NCBI GenBank assembly: GCA_022483465.1
Contig: JAKVNF010000002.1
Coordinates: forward strand, 620,001-684,000
Direction of reading: 5' to 3'
Length of the DNA stretch: 64,000 nt
Source of the DNA: Lachnospiraceae bacterium
Lineage (GTDB): Bacteria; Bacillota; Clostridia; Lachnospirales; Lachnospiraceae
Shown here: in pieces, positions 16,074 to 23,637 of the stretch
How positions within the stretch are numbered: the stretch's first letter is position 1
Layout of the letters: each line of letters starts with the position of its first letter
Made by a program: the position numbers and the translations under genes
The notes under the pieces: model-generated
What the model was told of the DNA's origin: nothing
Databases searched by the model: none
What the model saw: only the letters and a program-made list of their open reading frames with translations

Positions 16074-16102
16074 ACTATACTAGACGGCATCTGCATTTGC
16101 AA
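16074..16102 (-). promoter_or_regulatory. Duplicate plsX promoter firing antisense into IS copy A
   Basis: Same TTGCAA-17-TATAGT as at 13703. Here its -10 box abuts the right end of IS copy A, so transcription would run leftward, antisense to the transposase. Confidence 0.6.
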
Positions 16103-16211
16103 GGTTCGCAAAAGCCCGCGAAATCCCGCAAAATCAACAAAAAACTCGGGTCTTAAACAGTTGGGCACATTTTTGGGAGGCTTCGGCCTCTCTTTTTTGT
16201 TGTGGTTGAGC
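16074..16211. repeat. 138-bp target-site duplication of IS copy A, right copy
   Basis: Identical to 13703-13840. Bases 16074-16147 are also the left copy of the 74-bp duplication made by IS copy B; the rest is the left end of copy B itself. Confidence 0.88.
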
Positions 16212-16254
16212 CATTCTTGGCTGTCAAATTTCTGTGATTATTATGTTGTATGTG

Positions 16255-16283
16255 TTGTATGTCTAGGGTGCATGTGTTATACT
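16255..16283 (+). promoter_or_regulatory. Transposase promoter, copy B, 6 nt from the ATG
   Basis: TTGTAT (16255-16260), 17 bp, TATACT (16278-16283), then six bases and ATG at 16290. No Shine-Dalgarno sequence. Predicts a leaderless transcript. Confidence 0.7.
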
Positions 16284-16289
16284 TCGTTT

Positions 16290-18260
16290 ATGAAACTATA
16301 CTTTGACAAGAGACTGAAAGATCCTACCTACTATATTCAAAAAGGTTACCGGAATGGTTCCAAAGTAACCTGTAAAAATGTAAAGATTATTGGAAAGCAT
16401 TCAGAATTACTAAAAATCACAGATGATCCATTATCCTATGCAAAAGAGCAAGTCCGTCTAATGAACGAAAAGGAGAAGAGCGGTCTGCAAAGCATAGACC
16501 TTCATCTTGATTTAAATGAATTGATTCAAAACAACACAGAAAAATCGATTGCACCTTTATACACAAGAAATGTCGGCTATTTTTATCTTCAGCATATATA
16601 TCGCCAGCTAAGCATCAATGAATTCTTCAAAAATGCTTGCAACGGCAATAAGATCACATTTGATATCGACCGTGTTAACAGATTCCTTGTTTATGACCGT
16701 ATATTGAGGCCTGGATCCAAGCTCTATACATGGCAAAATAAGGACTGGTATTACGAGGAGCCAGATTTCGAGTATCAGCATATTATGCGGACCATGGATA
16801 TCCTTGAGGACAATTACGCCGAATACATCAGTTGGCTTTTTAAGTACAGTAACAACATCGTTAAGAGAGATACATCTCGTTGCTATTACGACTGTACAAA
16901 TTATTACTGTGAGACTGAGACAAATGATGATAATTATGTTGATGAAGTAACCGGAGAGGAAATAAAAGGACTGCGCGAGTACGGAAAGTCGAAAGAAAAC
17001 CGTCCCAACCCGATTGTAGAAATGGGATTATTTATGGATAATCAAGGCATACCAATGTCAATGTGCATTCATCCAGGAAATACAAATGAACAGGTTACCG
17101 CTATTCCTTTGGAAAAAGAACTGATCAAAATGTTCAGAGATGCTGATCATGATAATAACGGTTCTTTCATATATGTTGCAGATGGTGGACTTGGGTCGAC
17201 ATGGATTAGACAGTTCAATTCCATGGGCGGAAGGTGCTTTATTGTCACTCAGTCAATTAAGAAAATGTCAGAAGTTATGCAGAATTCTGTATTCAATGAT
17301 TGCGATTATTGGATTCCAACATCCGATAACGATGGTAAGAAGGATAAAGATGGAAGGACAATTGTTCAAAGTGATCCCATATCAATAGAATTTCTAAAAA
17401 CATTTGATAAGAATGATAAAGATAATCTTAGATATTATAATTCGATGGCGTATAAAGTAATTGACGCTGATAACCTTATTGATCTTGGACTCACAGAAAC
17501 AAAGATATGCAAGAACGGAAAAACAAAGAGTGTAAAAGTTAAGGGCACTCTTAAGCAGAAAATAATAATCAGATTCTCACGAAAATATATGGAATACCAA
17601 AGGTATATCCGGAATCGTCAGGTGGAACGTGCCAAGAATCTCATCAGAAAATGTGATCCGGATGAACTGAAGAAAAGCCAGAATGACGCAAAGCGATTCA
17701 TAAAGAAAACAACTACCGCAAAAGATGGTGGGGAAGTGCAGGTGTCATACTCTATTGATACAGACCGCATCGCGGAGGAAGAAAAGTATGATGGGTTTTA
17801 TGCTCTCGCCACAAATTTGCAAATAGATATGATAAGTGCACCGGATAATCCGCTAAAATCGAAGCCTGATCTTACAGATGTACTTGAAATAGTCTCTATC
17901 AGCGAAACACGCAACAAAATTGAAGAATGCTTTAGGATCATGAAAACAAATTTTGAAGCTCGACCGATTTATCATAGAAAGCACGAGCACATAATTTCAC
18001 ATTTTATGATATGTTACACCGCGCTTCTCATCTATAGGCTTCTTGAGATCAAAGTTAATCAAAGCCGCTATCATTGCACGACGCAGGATATTATAGAGAC
18101 ATTAAACCATATGATCGTCGGAAATGTAGAGGATCAATATTACATTTCATTATACGGAGGCTGTACCACGCTGACAGCGTTGGAGGAAACGTTCAATGGT
18201 GGGCTAAATCACAAGCGATATTATCCGAAAACATTAAATAAACTGTCGAAAAGTTTTTAA
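16290..18260 (+). CDS. IS1634-family transposase, copy B
   Basis: 656 aa, with the same catalytic residues as copy A (D201 in YYDCTNYYCE, D298 in YVADGGLGS, E545 in RNKIEECFRIMK). An open frame extends upstream to 16161 but would run through the terminator hairpin and promoter; alignment of the three copies sets the start at MKLYFDKRLKDPTYY. Very close to copy C. Confidence 0.93.
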   Translation: MKLYFDKRLKDPTYYIQKGYRNGSKVTCKNVKIIGKHSELLKITDDPLSYAKEQVRLMNEKEKSGLQSIDLHLDLNELIQNNTEKSIAPLYTRNVGYFYLQHIYRQLSINEFFKNACNGNKITFDIDRVNRFLVYDRILRPGSKLYTWQNKDWYYEEPDFEYQHIMRTMDILEDNYAEYISWLFKYSNNIVKRDTSRCYYDCTNYYCETETNDDNYVDEVTGEEIKGLREYGKSKENRPNPIVEMGLFMDNQGIPMSMCIHPGNTNEQVTAIPLEKELIKMFRDADHDNNGSFIYVADGGLGSTWIRQFNSMGGRCFIVTQSIKKMSEVMQNSVFNDCDYWIPTSDNDGKKDKDGRTIVQSDPISIEFLKTFDKNDKDNLRYYNSMAYKVIDADNLIDLGLTETKICKNGKTKSVKVKGTLKQKIIIRFSRKYMEYQRYIRNRQVERAKNLIRKCDPDELKKSQNDAKRFIKKTTTAKDGGEVQVSYSIDTDRIAEEEKYDGFYALATNLQIDMISAPDNPLKSKPDLTDVLEIVSISETRNKIEECFRIMKTNFEARPIYHRKHEHIISHFMICYTALLIYRLLEIKVNQSRYHCTTQDIIETLNHMIVGNVEDQYYISLYGGCTTLTALEETFNGGLNHKRYYPKTLNKLSKSF

Positions 18261-18311
18261 ATTGTGAAAATTCAAAAGCCCTCCACATACAACATTTTGA
18301 AGGACAGATAA

Positions 18312-18353
18312 GGAGGCAGAAAGCGTTGATTTTCCAACGTTTTCTGCCTCCTT
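18312..18353 (+). terminator. Terminator-like hairpin after transposase B
   Basis: Stem GGAGGCAGAAAGCGTTG / CAACGTTTTCTGCCTCC (one G-U pair), 6-nt loop; the T tract is reduced to TT compared with copy A. Confidence 0.65.
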
Positions 18354-18378
18354 GGCATTTTAAAGTGTTTAAAACCGG

Positions 18379-18452
18379 ACTATACTAGACGGCATCTGCA
18401 TTTGCAAGGTTCGCAAAAGCCCGCGAAATCCCGCAAAATCAACAAAAAACTC
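18379..18452. repeat. 74-bp target-site duplication of IS copy B, right copy (native rpmF side)
   Basis: Matches 16074-16147 and 13703-13776. Three copies of the same 74 bp, each carrying the plsX promoter (here 18379-18407), mark the two successive insertions. Only this copy is continuous with the rest of the rpmF terminator. Confidence 0.9.
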
Positions 18453-18481
18453 CCACGCACGCGACGGGGCATGCATGGGAG
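18444..18481 (-). terminator. rpmF terminator
   Basis: Minus strand CTCCCATGCA / TGCGTGGGAG stem (18450-18459 with 18472-18481), then TTTTTT. The IS duplication ends at 18452, so the other two copies keep only the T tract and lack the stem. Confidence 0.8.
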
Positions 18482-18506
18482 CGAAGGTCATATTTGCGGA
18501 GAGATT

Positions 18507-18689
18507 TCAGGCCTCGACCTTGATGATCTCCTTCTTGTTATAAGAACCGCAGTTCTTGCAGACCCTGTGAGGCATCATCAATGCACCACACTTGCTGCAC
18601 TTAACGAGTGTCGGAGCGCTCATTTTCCAATTAGCTCTTCTCTTATCTCTATGACTTCTGGAATTTTTATTCTTAGGGCAAATAGACAT
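18507..18689 (-). CDS. rpmF: 50S ribosomal protein L32
   Basis: 60 aa. MSICPKNKNSRSHRDKRRANWK followed by a four-cysteine zinc ribbon (KCSKCG and VCKNCG), the C+ form of L32. AAGGAGG lies 8 nt before the ATG. In relatives it follows a DUF177 (YceD) gene and precedes plsX; here no DUF177 gene is found between ackA and rpmF, and transposons sit on both sides. Own promoter and terminator are intact. Confidence 0.97.
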   Translation of the reverse strand: MSICPKNKNSRSHRDKRRANWKMSAPTLVKCSKCGALMMPHRVCKNCGSYNKKEIIKVEA

Positions 18690-18770
18690 CAGTTACACCT
18701 CCTTACTCTGTATGGTACATCATGTTCGCTGACGTCAAGGGTCGTATCTTTCAGCTCACAGACAACGATC

Positions 18771-18799
18771 ATTATAGGTCGGACCCCTGCCTTCGTCAA
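18771..18799 (-). promoter_or_regulatory. rpmF promoter
   Basis: Minus strand TTGACG (18794-18799), 17 bp, TATAAT (18771-18776). Leader of about 75 nt. The IS30-like element inserted about 26 bp upstream of the -35 box and left it intact. Confidence 0.85.
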
Positions 18800-18811
18800 G
18801 CACTTTTCTGC

Positions 18812-18825
18812 CCACAATTTTCTGA
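18812..18825. repeat. 14-bp target-site duplication, left copy
   Basis: CCACAATTTTCTGA, repeated at 23926-23939 on the other side of the IS30-like insertion. Rejoining the flanks recreates an inverted repeat AGCACTTTTC ... GAAAAGTGCT whose loop is the target. Confidence 0.82.
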
Positions 18826-19057
18826 CCTGAAGTGTAATTCAAAACTCCACTGAAGTGGATATTAATCTTTCACTTGGTTCTACATTGATATAAGTCTTAC
18901 ACTATCTCCACTAAAAGCTGCCCTACTTTTCCCTGACTGTACTATACTGTTTCCCGTTGCGAATTAAAAAAAGAGACAGAAGGCCAACATCCCTGCAAGA
19001 AAGTACCTTCCGTCTCACCACTATAGGCAGGCGAGTATTGCTACCCGTCTGCCTGTA
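18826..19057 (+). other. Left-end region of the IS30-like element: palindrome and two leader hairpins
   Basis: Contains the terminal CCTGAAGTG, the palindrome TCCACT-GA-AGTGGA, a hairpin GAGACAGAAGG (18973-18983) with CCTTCCGTCTC (19006-19016), and a second one GGCAGGCGAGTA (19026-19037) with TACCCGTCTGCC (ending 19053), only 4 nt before the first ORF. The second hairpin would hide the start region of the mRNA. Repeated at 21006-21237. Confidence 0.6.
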
Positions 19058-19480
19058 ATGATAGCCATGAAGAGTACATCAGACAAGAGTCAATTGAACT
19101 TTATCCAGAGAGCTACGGAAGAAGCACAAGAGCGTTACGATGCCGAGGTCAGTCAGTTCCAGCGCAGCTACAATGAGAAGCACCCCTTGCAGCACATCTG
19201 GCGTCACATCATCGCCAAACGAAGGATCACCGTCCTGTACGAGTCAGAGGATGTCTCCGTTGTGATCCAGGTGGTCCGTTTTGTCTACGCGCACACTTCC
19301 CAAACCTTCACCTTCTACGGGACGCTCCTTCTGCGCCGCACGCATTACGCCTTCCACCTCCTCAGGAAGTGGATCGGCAGCCGGCCTGCCAACCTCTCCC
19401 GGGACGTGGAAAAGCGCTGGGCCTCCTTCGTCAGCGTCCCCGAAAAGGTCCGTGTTTCAGCCGATTTCCTGGGAGCATAG
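19058..19480 (+). CDS. IS30-like element accessory ORF1 (140 aa), copy 1
   Basis: Unrecognised protein of 140 aa (or 137 from the second Met), basic, no membrane segment. Central part has HIWRHIIAKRRITVLYESEDVSVVIQVVRFVYAHT. No clear ribosome-binding site; the start lies just behind a strong hairpin. It precedes the transposase by about 75 nt and is carried unchanged in both copies, so it is part of the element. Could be a regulator or a DNA-binding partner of the transposase; that is a guess from position only. Confidence 0.6.
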   Translation: MIAMKSTSDKSQLNFIQRATEEAQERYDAEVSQFQRSYNEKHPLQHIWRHIIAKRRITVLYESEDVSVVIQVVRFVYAHTSQTFTFYGTLLLRRTHYAFHLLRKWIGSRPANLSRDVEKRWASFVSVPEKVRVSADFLGA

Positions 19481-19556
19481 ATGAACGCTACCTCCTCCCC
19501 CTCCGGACGATTCATACTGGCCCCATAAGGGCAAAAATGCCCAAGGAGGCGTGATC

Positions 19557-20867
19557 ATGGCAGGTTTGAACAAGAATAAGGCACTCTCACTGGACGAGCG
19601 GAGGTTCATTGAGCAGGGGATCGGCAGCGGATCCTCCAAGGCAGCGATTGCTTCCGCTCTGGGCAGGGACAAGTCTACCATCGGCAAAGAGATCAAGCTG
19701 CACAGAACCCTGAAGTACAAGTGCCGGCTGAGGCGAGAGTGTGGGGCCTATAAGAGCTGCAGCTGGGGGCGTGAATGCCCGGATGACTGTCCGGACTTTG
19801 TCCAGTTCACCTGCGGCAGGAGGGATCGCTCCCCGGGTGCCTGCAATGGCTGTGAGAATTACGCAAGGTGCCGTTTTTCAAAGTACTACTACTCCGCTGC
19901 AAAGGCAGATATGGAATACCGGGAGCTCCTTGTTAATTCCAGGACCGGGGCCAACCTCACGGAGGAGGAAGCAAAACGGATGGCTGCCATCATTAAACCT
20001 GCACTTCAGAAAGGTCACTCTCCCTATCGGATTCTGCAGGATCATCCGGAGCTGAACATCTCAGAGAAGACCCTCTACAACTACATCGACGAAAAGGTCT
20101 TCAGTGTCGTCGGCATTGCCAACATCGACCTTCGCCGCAAGGTCTCCAGAAAGATTCCCAGGAAGCTTGCGCACAACTACCGGAAGCGGCAGGAACGATC
20201 ATATCTGCGTGGCCGCAGTTATGCGGACTACAAAGCGTACATAGAGAACTTCCCAAACGCTTCCGTTGTTGAAATGGACACCGTCTACAACGACGTGTCA
20301 CACGGGCCTTTCATGCAGACCTTCAAGTTTCTCAACTATTACCTGATGGTCGCTGTTTATCACGATACCAAGACCGCCCAGGACATGCTGGACGGTGTCA
20401 GCCTGCTGAATCAGGTCCTTGGTGATGCTCTCTTCAAAGAGCTCTTTGAAGTACTGCTGACAGACCGCGGCGATGAATTCACCCTCGCCAGGGCAATGGA
20501 AACCGGCGCAGACGGCAGTCAGCGGTGTCACGTTTTTTACTGCGATCCCATGCAGTCAGGACAAAAAGGTTCGCTGGAAGTCAATCACGAAGAGCTTCGC
20601 TACATCTGCCCGCACAGGGACAACTTAAGAGACCTCGGCCTTGTGAACCAGACCGCATTGAACTTTGCGATCTCCAATATCGCAAGCTCCGCTCATCCGG
20701 CGATAGGCGGGAAGTCTCCCATCGAGTACACCCGATTCATGAAACCGGAGCTATGGGAAAAGCTTCAGACTTTCGGAATCCAGGAGATTCCCAGAGATGA
20801 CATCGATCTCACGAAGCACTGCCTGGAAAGGTTTAAAAAGAATCCAGGAGAAGGGAGTCAGGCATGA
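19557..20867 (+). CDS. IS30-family transposase, copy 1
   Basis: 436 aa from the ATG at 19557, 7 nt after AAGGAGG. N-terminal HTH (LSLDERRFIEQGIGSGSSKAAIASALGRDKSTIGKEIK), a cysteine-rich insert at residues 62-105 with about eight Cys (probable zinc site), a second HTH, then the rve-type DDE core: D241 (VVEMDTVYN), D303 (LLTDRGDEF) and E341 (QKGSLEVNHEELRY, the IS30 signature region). Looks active. Identical to the copy at 21737. Confidence 0.9.
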   Translation: MAGLNKNKALSLDERRFIEQGIGSGSSKAAIASALGRDKSTIGKEIKLHRTLKYKCRLRRECGAYKSCSWGRECPDDCPDFVQFTCGRRDRSPGACNGCENYARCRFSKYYYSAAKADMEYRELLVNSRTGANLTEEEAKRMAAIIKPALQKGHSPYRILQDHPELNISEKTLYNYIDEKVFSVVGIANIDLRRKVSRKIPRKLAHNYRKRQERSYLRGRSYADYKAYIENFPNASVVEMDTVYNDVSHGPFMQTFKFLNYYLMVAVYHDTKTAQDMLDGVSLLNQVLGDALFKELFEVLLTDRGDEFTLARAMETGADGSQRCHVFYCDPMQSGQKGSLEVNHEELRYICPHRDNLRDLGLVNQTALNFAISNIASSAHPAIGGKSPIEYTRFMKPELWEKLQTFGIQEIPRDDIDLTKHCLERFKKNPGEGSQA

Positions 20868-21010
20868 ACGAAAAAGCCTTTTTTAATCTTGACAGCTCCG
20901 AACTGGAAGCAGATCTAGAGGACCGAATCCGGTTTCTGAACACGATTCTCAATCGGCATGGCGTCTGGTTCAATCTCCTGCACGACAAGGAAGGATATCG
21001 AAAGCCCTGA
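20864..21010 (+). pseudogene. Truncated accessory ORF3 of the IS30-like element (copy 1)
   Basis: Begins with the same MNEKAFFNLDSSELEAD as the intact gene at 23044 and overlaps the transposase stop (ATGA). After residue 46 it runs into the left end of copy 2, which supplies a proline codon and the stop TGA; 48 codons remain of 127. Confidence 0.8.
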
Positions 21011-21237
21011 AGTGTAATTCAAAACTCCACTGAAGTGGATATTAATCTTTCACTTGGTTCTACATTGATATAAGTCTTACACTATCTCCACTAAAAGCTG
21101 CCCTACTTTTCCCTGACTGTACTATACTGTTTCCCGTTGCGAATTAAAAAAAGAGACAGAAGGCCAACATCCCTGCAAGAAAGTACCTTCCGTCTCACCA
21201 CTATAGGCAGGCGAGTATTGCTACCCGTCTGCCTGTA

Positions 21238-21660
21238 ATGATAGCCATGAAGAGTACATCAGACAAGAGTCAATTGAACTTTATCCAGAGAGCTACGGAA
21301 GAAGCACAAGAGCGTTACGATGCCGAGGTCAGTCAGTTCCAGCGCAGCTACAATGAGAAGCACCCCTTGCAGCACATCTGGCGTCACATCATCGCCAAAC
21401 GAAGGATCACCGTCCTGTACGAGTCAGAGGATGTCTCCGTTGTGATCCAGGTGGTCCGTTTTGTCTACGCGCACACTTCCCAAACCTTCACCTTCTACGG
21501 GACGCTCCTTCTGCGCCGCACGCATTACGCCTTCCACCTCCTCAGGAAGTGGATCGGCAGCCGGCCTGCCAACCTCTCCCGGGACGTGGAAAAGCGCTGG
21601 GCCTCCTTCGTCAGCGTCCCCGAAAAGGTCCGTGTTTCAGCCGATTTCCTGGGAGCATAG
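21238..21660 (+). CDS. IS30-like element accessory ORF1 (140 aa), copy 2
   Basis: Identical to the ORF at 19058 and in the same setting: a hairpin 5 nt upstream, no obvious Shine-Dalgarno, transposase about 75 nt downstream. Family not recognised. Confidence 0.6.
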   Translation: MIAMKSTSDKSQLNFIQRATEEAQERYDAEVSQFQRSYNEKHPLQHIWRHIIAKRRITVLYESEDVSVVIQVVRFVYAHTSQTFTFYGTLLLRRTHYAFHLLRKWIGSRPANLSRDVEKRWASFVSVPEKVRVSADFLGA

Positions 21661-21736
21661 ATGAACGCTACCTCCTCCCCCTCCGGACGATTCATACTGG
21701 CCCCATAAGGGCAAAAATGCCCAAGGAGGCGTGATC

Positions 21737-23047
21737 ATGGCAGGTTTGAACAAGAATAAGGCACTCTCACTGGACGAGCGGAGGTTCATTGAGCAGGGGA
21801 TCGGCAGCGGATCCTCCAAGGCAGCGATTGCTTCCGCTCTGGGCAGGGACAAGTCTACCATCGGCAAAGAGATCAAGCTGCACAGAACCCTGAAGTACAA
21901 GTGCCGGCTGAGGCGAGAGTGTGGGGCCTATAAGAGCTGCAGCTGGGGGCGTGAATGCCCGGATGACTGTCCGGACTTTGTCCAGTTCACCTGCGGCAGG
22001 AGGGATCGCTCCCCGGGTGCCTGCAATGGCTGTGAGAATTACGCAAGGTGCCGTTTTTCAAAGTACTACTACTCCGCTGCAAAGGCAGATATGGAATACC
22101 GGGAGCTCCTTGTTAATTCCAGGACCGGGGCCAACCTCACGGAGGAGGAAGCAAAACGGATGGCTGCCATCATTAAACCTGCACTTCAGAAAGGTCACTC
22201 TCCCTATCGGATTCTGCAGGATCATCCGGAGCTGAACATCTCAGAGAAGACCCTCTACAACTACATCGACGAAAAGGTCTTCAGTGTCGTCGGCATTGCC
22301 AACATCGACCTTCGCCGCAAGGTCTCCAGAAAGATTCCCAGGAAGCTTGCGCACAACTACCGGAAGCGGCAGGAACGATCATATCTGCGTGGCCGCAGTT
22401 ATGCGGACTACAAAGCGTACATAGAGAACTTCCCAAACGCTTCCGTTGTTGAAATGGACACCGTCTACAACGACGTGTCACACGGGCCTTTCATGCAGAC
22501 CTTCAAGTTTCTCAACTATTACCTGATGGTCGCTGTTTATCACGATACCAAGACCGCCCAGGACATGCTGGACGGTGTCAGCCTGCTGAATCAGGTCCTT
22601 GGTGATGCTCTCTTCAAAGAGCTCTTTGAAGTACTGCTGACAGACCGCGGCGATGAATTCACCCTCGCCAGGGCAATGGAAACCGGCGCAGACGGCAGTC
22701 AGCGGTGTCACGTTTTTTACTGCGATCCCATGCAGTCAGGACAAAAAGGTTCGCTGGAAGTCAATCACGAAGAGCTTCGCTACATCTGCCCGCACAGGGA
22801 CAACTTAAGAGACCTCGGCCTTGTGAACCAGACCGCATTGAACTTTGCGATCTCCAATATCGCAAGCTCCGCTCATCCGGCGATAGGCGGGAAGTCTCCC
22901 ATCGAGTACACCCGATTCATGAAACCGGAGCTATGGGAAAAGCTTCAGACTTTCGGAATCCAGGAGATTCCCAGAGATGACATCGATCTCACGAAGCACT
23001 GCCTGGAAAGGTTTAAAAAGAATCCAGGAGAAGGGAGTCAGGCATGA
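21737..23047 (+). CDS. IS30-family transposase, copy 2
   Basis: Identical to the protein at 19557 (D241, D303, E341 catalytic candidates; Cys-rich insert). In this copy the whole downstream part of the element is present, so it is the likely source of mobility. The stop overlaps the ATG of ORF3 by 4 nt, pointing to coupled translation. Confidence 0.9.
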   Translation: MAGLNKNKALSLDERRFIEQGIGSGSSKAAIASALGRDKSTIGKEIKLHRTLKYKCRLRRECGAYKSCSWGRECPDDCPDFVQFTCGRRDRSPGACNGCENYARCRFSKYYYSAAKADMEYRELLVNSRTGANLTEEEAKRMAAIIKPALQKGHSPYRILQDHPELNISEKTLYNYIDEKVFSVVGIANIDLRRKVSRKIPRKLAHNYRKRQERSYLRGRSYADYKAYIENFPNASVVEMDTVYNDVSHGPFMQTFKFLNYYLMVAVYHDTKTAQDMLDGVSLLNQVLGDALFKELFEVLLTDRGDEFTLARAMETGADGSQRCHVFYCDPMQSGQKGSLEVNHEELRYICPHRDNLRDLGLVNQTALNFAISNIASSAHPAIGGKSPIEYTRFMKPELWEKLQTFGIQEIPRDDIDLTKHCLERFKKNPGEGSQA

Positions 23048-23427
23048 ACGAAAAAGCCTTTTTTAATCTTGACAGCTCCGAACTGGAAGCAGATCTAGAG
23101 GACCGAATCCGGTTTCTGAACACGATTCTCAATCGGCATGGCGTCTGGTTCAATCTCCTGCACGACAAGGAAGGATATCGAAAGCTCCTGGTCATGGTGA
23201 ATCCCGGAACGCTGAAGCGGCATGCAGGCAAGCGCAGGCAGGATATCTACCTGCCGGATACCTCCTCCAGGATCGGAAAACGCATCTGTACCGTCGATGA
23301 TGTCCGGAAGATGGAGAGCACCGGTATGACCACTTCCGTCATCACGGATCTGATCCGGATCAGCCGATCCACCTATTTCAGAAGGAAGAAAGCAGCCGCT
23401 GACAAGCAGGGGTGGGAAGCCTTCTGA
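23044..23427 (+). CDS. IS30-like element accessory ORF3 (127 aa), HTH-like C-terminus
   Basis: 127 aa, ATG overlapping the transposase stop. The N-terminal half is acidic (DLEDRIRFLNTILNRHGVWFNLLHDKEGYRKLLVMVNPG); the C-terminal half has VDDVRKMESTGMTTSVITDLIRISRSTYFRRKKAA, which reads like a helix-turn-helix of the resolvase/invertase type. Family not recognised. The 4-nt overlap suggests a fixed stoichiometry with the transposase, perhaps as target or end-binding subunit (inference). Truncated in copy 1. Confidence 0.7.
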   Translation: MNEKAFFNLDSSELEADLEDRIRFLNTILNRHGVWFNLLHDKEGYRKLLVMVNPGTLKRHAGKRRQDIYLPDTSSRIGKRICTVDDVRKMESTGMTTSVITDLIRISRSTYFRRKKAAADKQGWEAF

Positions 23428-23439
23428 GATCAACGATTA

Positions 23440-23464
23440 CCGTGTGTAGAGTATACACACACGG
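23440..23464. promoter_or_regulatory. Palindrome upstream of the RHH-like ORF
   Basis: CCGTGTGT (23440-23447) and ACACACGG (23457-23464) are perfect inverted repeats 9 bp apart, 13 bp after ORF3 and 27 bp before the small ORF at 23491. Plausible operator for that protein, or a weak stem-loop; no T run follows. Confidence 0.5.
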
Positions 23465-23490
23465 AGAAAGGAGGTCAGACGAGATGCTCC

Positions 23491-23637
23491 ATGAAGAAAC
23501 GGGTTAACATCTACATCTCCGAGGATACATCCAAACGCCTGAAGGCTTACGCGGAGGAAAAACACTCCAGCGTGAGCCAGATCATTACCGACTGGATCTG
23601 GCATGCAAGAGTCGGAAAACGGAAACCACAGAATTAA
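23491..23637 (+). CDS. Small ribbon-helix-helix-like protein (48 aa) in the IS30-like element
   Basis: ATG at 23491. MKKRVNIYISEDTSKRLKAY, then AEEKHSSVSQIITDWIWHAR: a short beta strand followed by two helices, as in CopG/Arc-type DNA-binding proteins. AAAGGAGG lies 17 nt upstream, longer than ideal spacing. Absent from the truncated copy. Probably a repressor of the element or an accessory DNA-binding protein acting at the palindrome just upstream (inference). Confidence 0.6.
   Translation: MKKRVNIYISEDTSKRLKAYAEEKHSSVSQIITDWIWHARVGKRKPQN

Larger units (their letters stand above)
16147..18378 (+). mobile_element. IS1634-family element, copy B (2232 bp)
   Basis: Ends CGGGTCTTAAACA and TGTTTAAAACCGG. 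Flanked by a 74-bp direct repeat (16074-16147 and 18379-18452; one C shared with the IS end). Its left 65 bp are repeated at 13776-13840 because copy A inserted there. Nearly identical to copy C at 58260-60491, indicating recent movement. Left-end terminator (16175-16198) has a TTCG tetraloop. Confidence 0.9.
18826..21005 (+). mobile_element. IS30-like element, right-truncated copy 1 (2180 bp)
   Basis: Starts CCTGAAGTG and is identical, as far as I can compare, to 21006-23185. It stops inside the third gene, where the left end of copy 2 begins. It lacks the last 740 bp of the element, including the right end. Together with copy 2 it lies inside one 14-bp target duplication, so it arose by internal tandem duplication. 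Confidence 0.85.

Noticed and set aside
16161-16289. N-terminal extensions of transposase copies B (from 16161) and C (from 58208)
   Set aside because: They cross the IS terminal repeat, terminator hairpin and promoter, and copy A has no such extension; the three copies agree on MKLYFDKRL as start.
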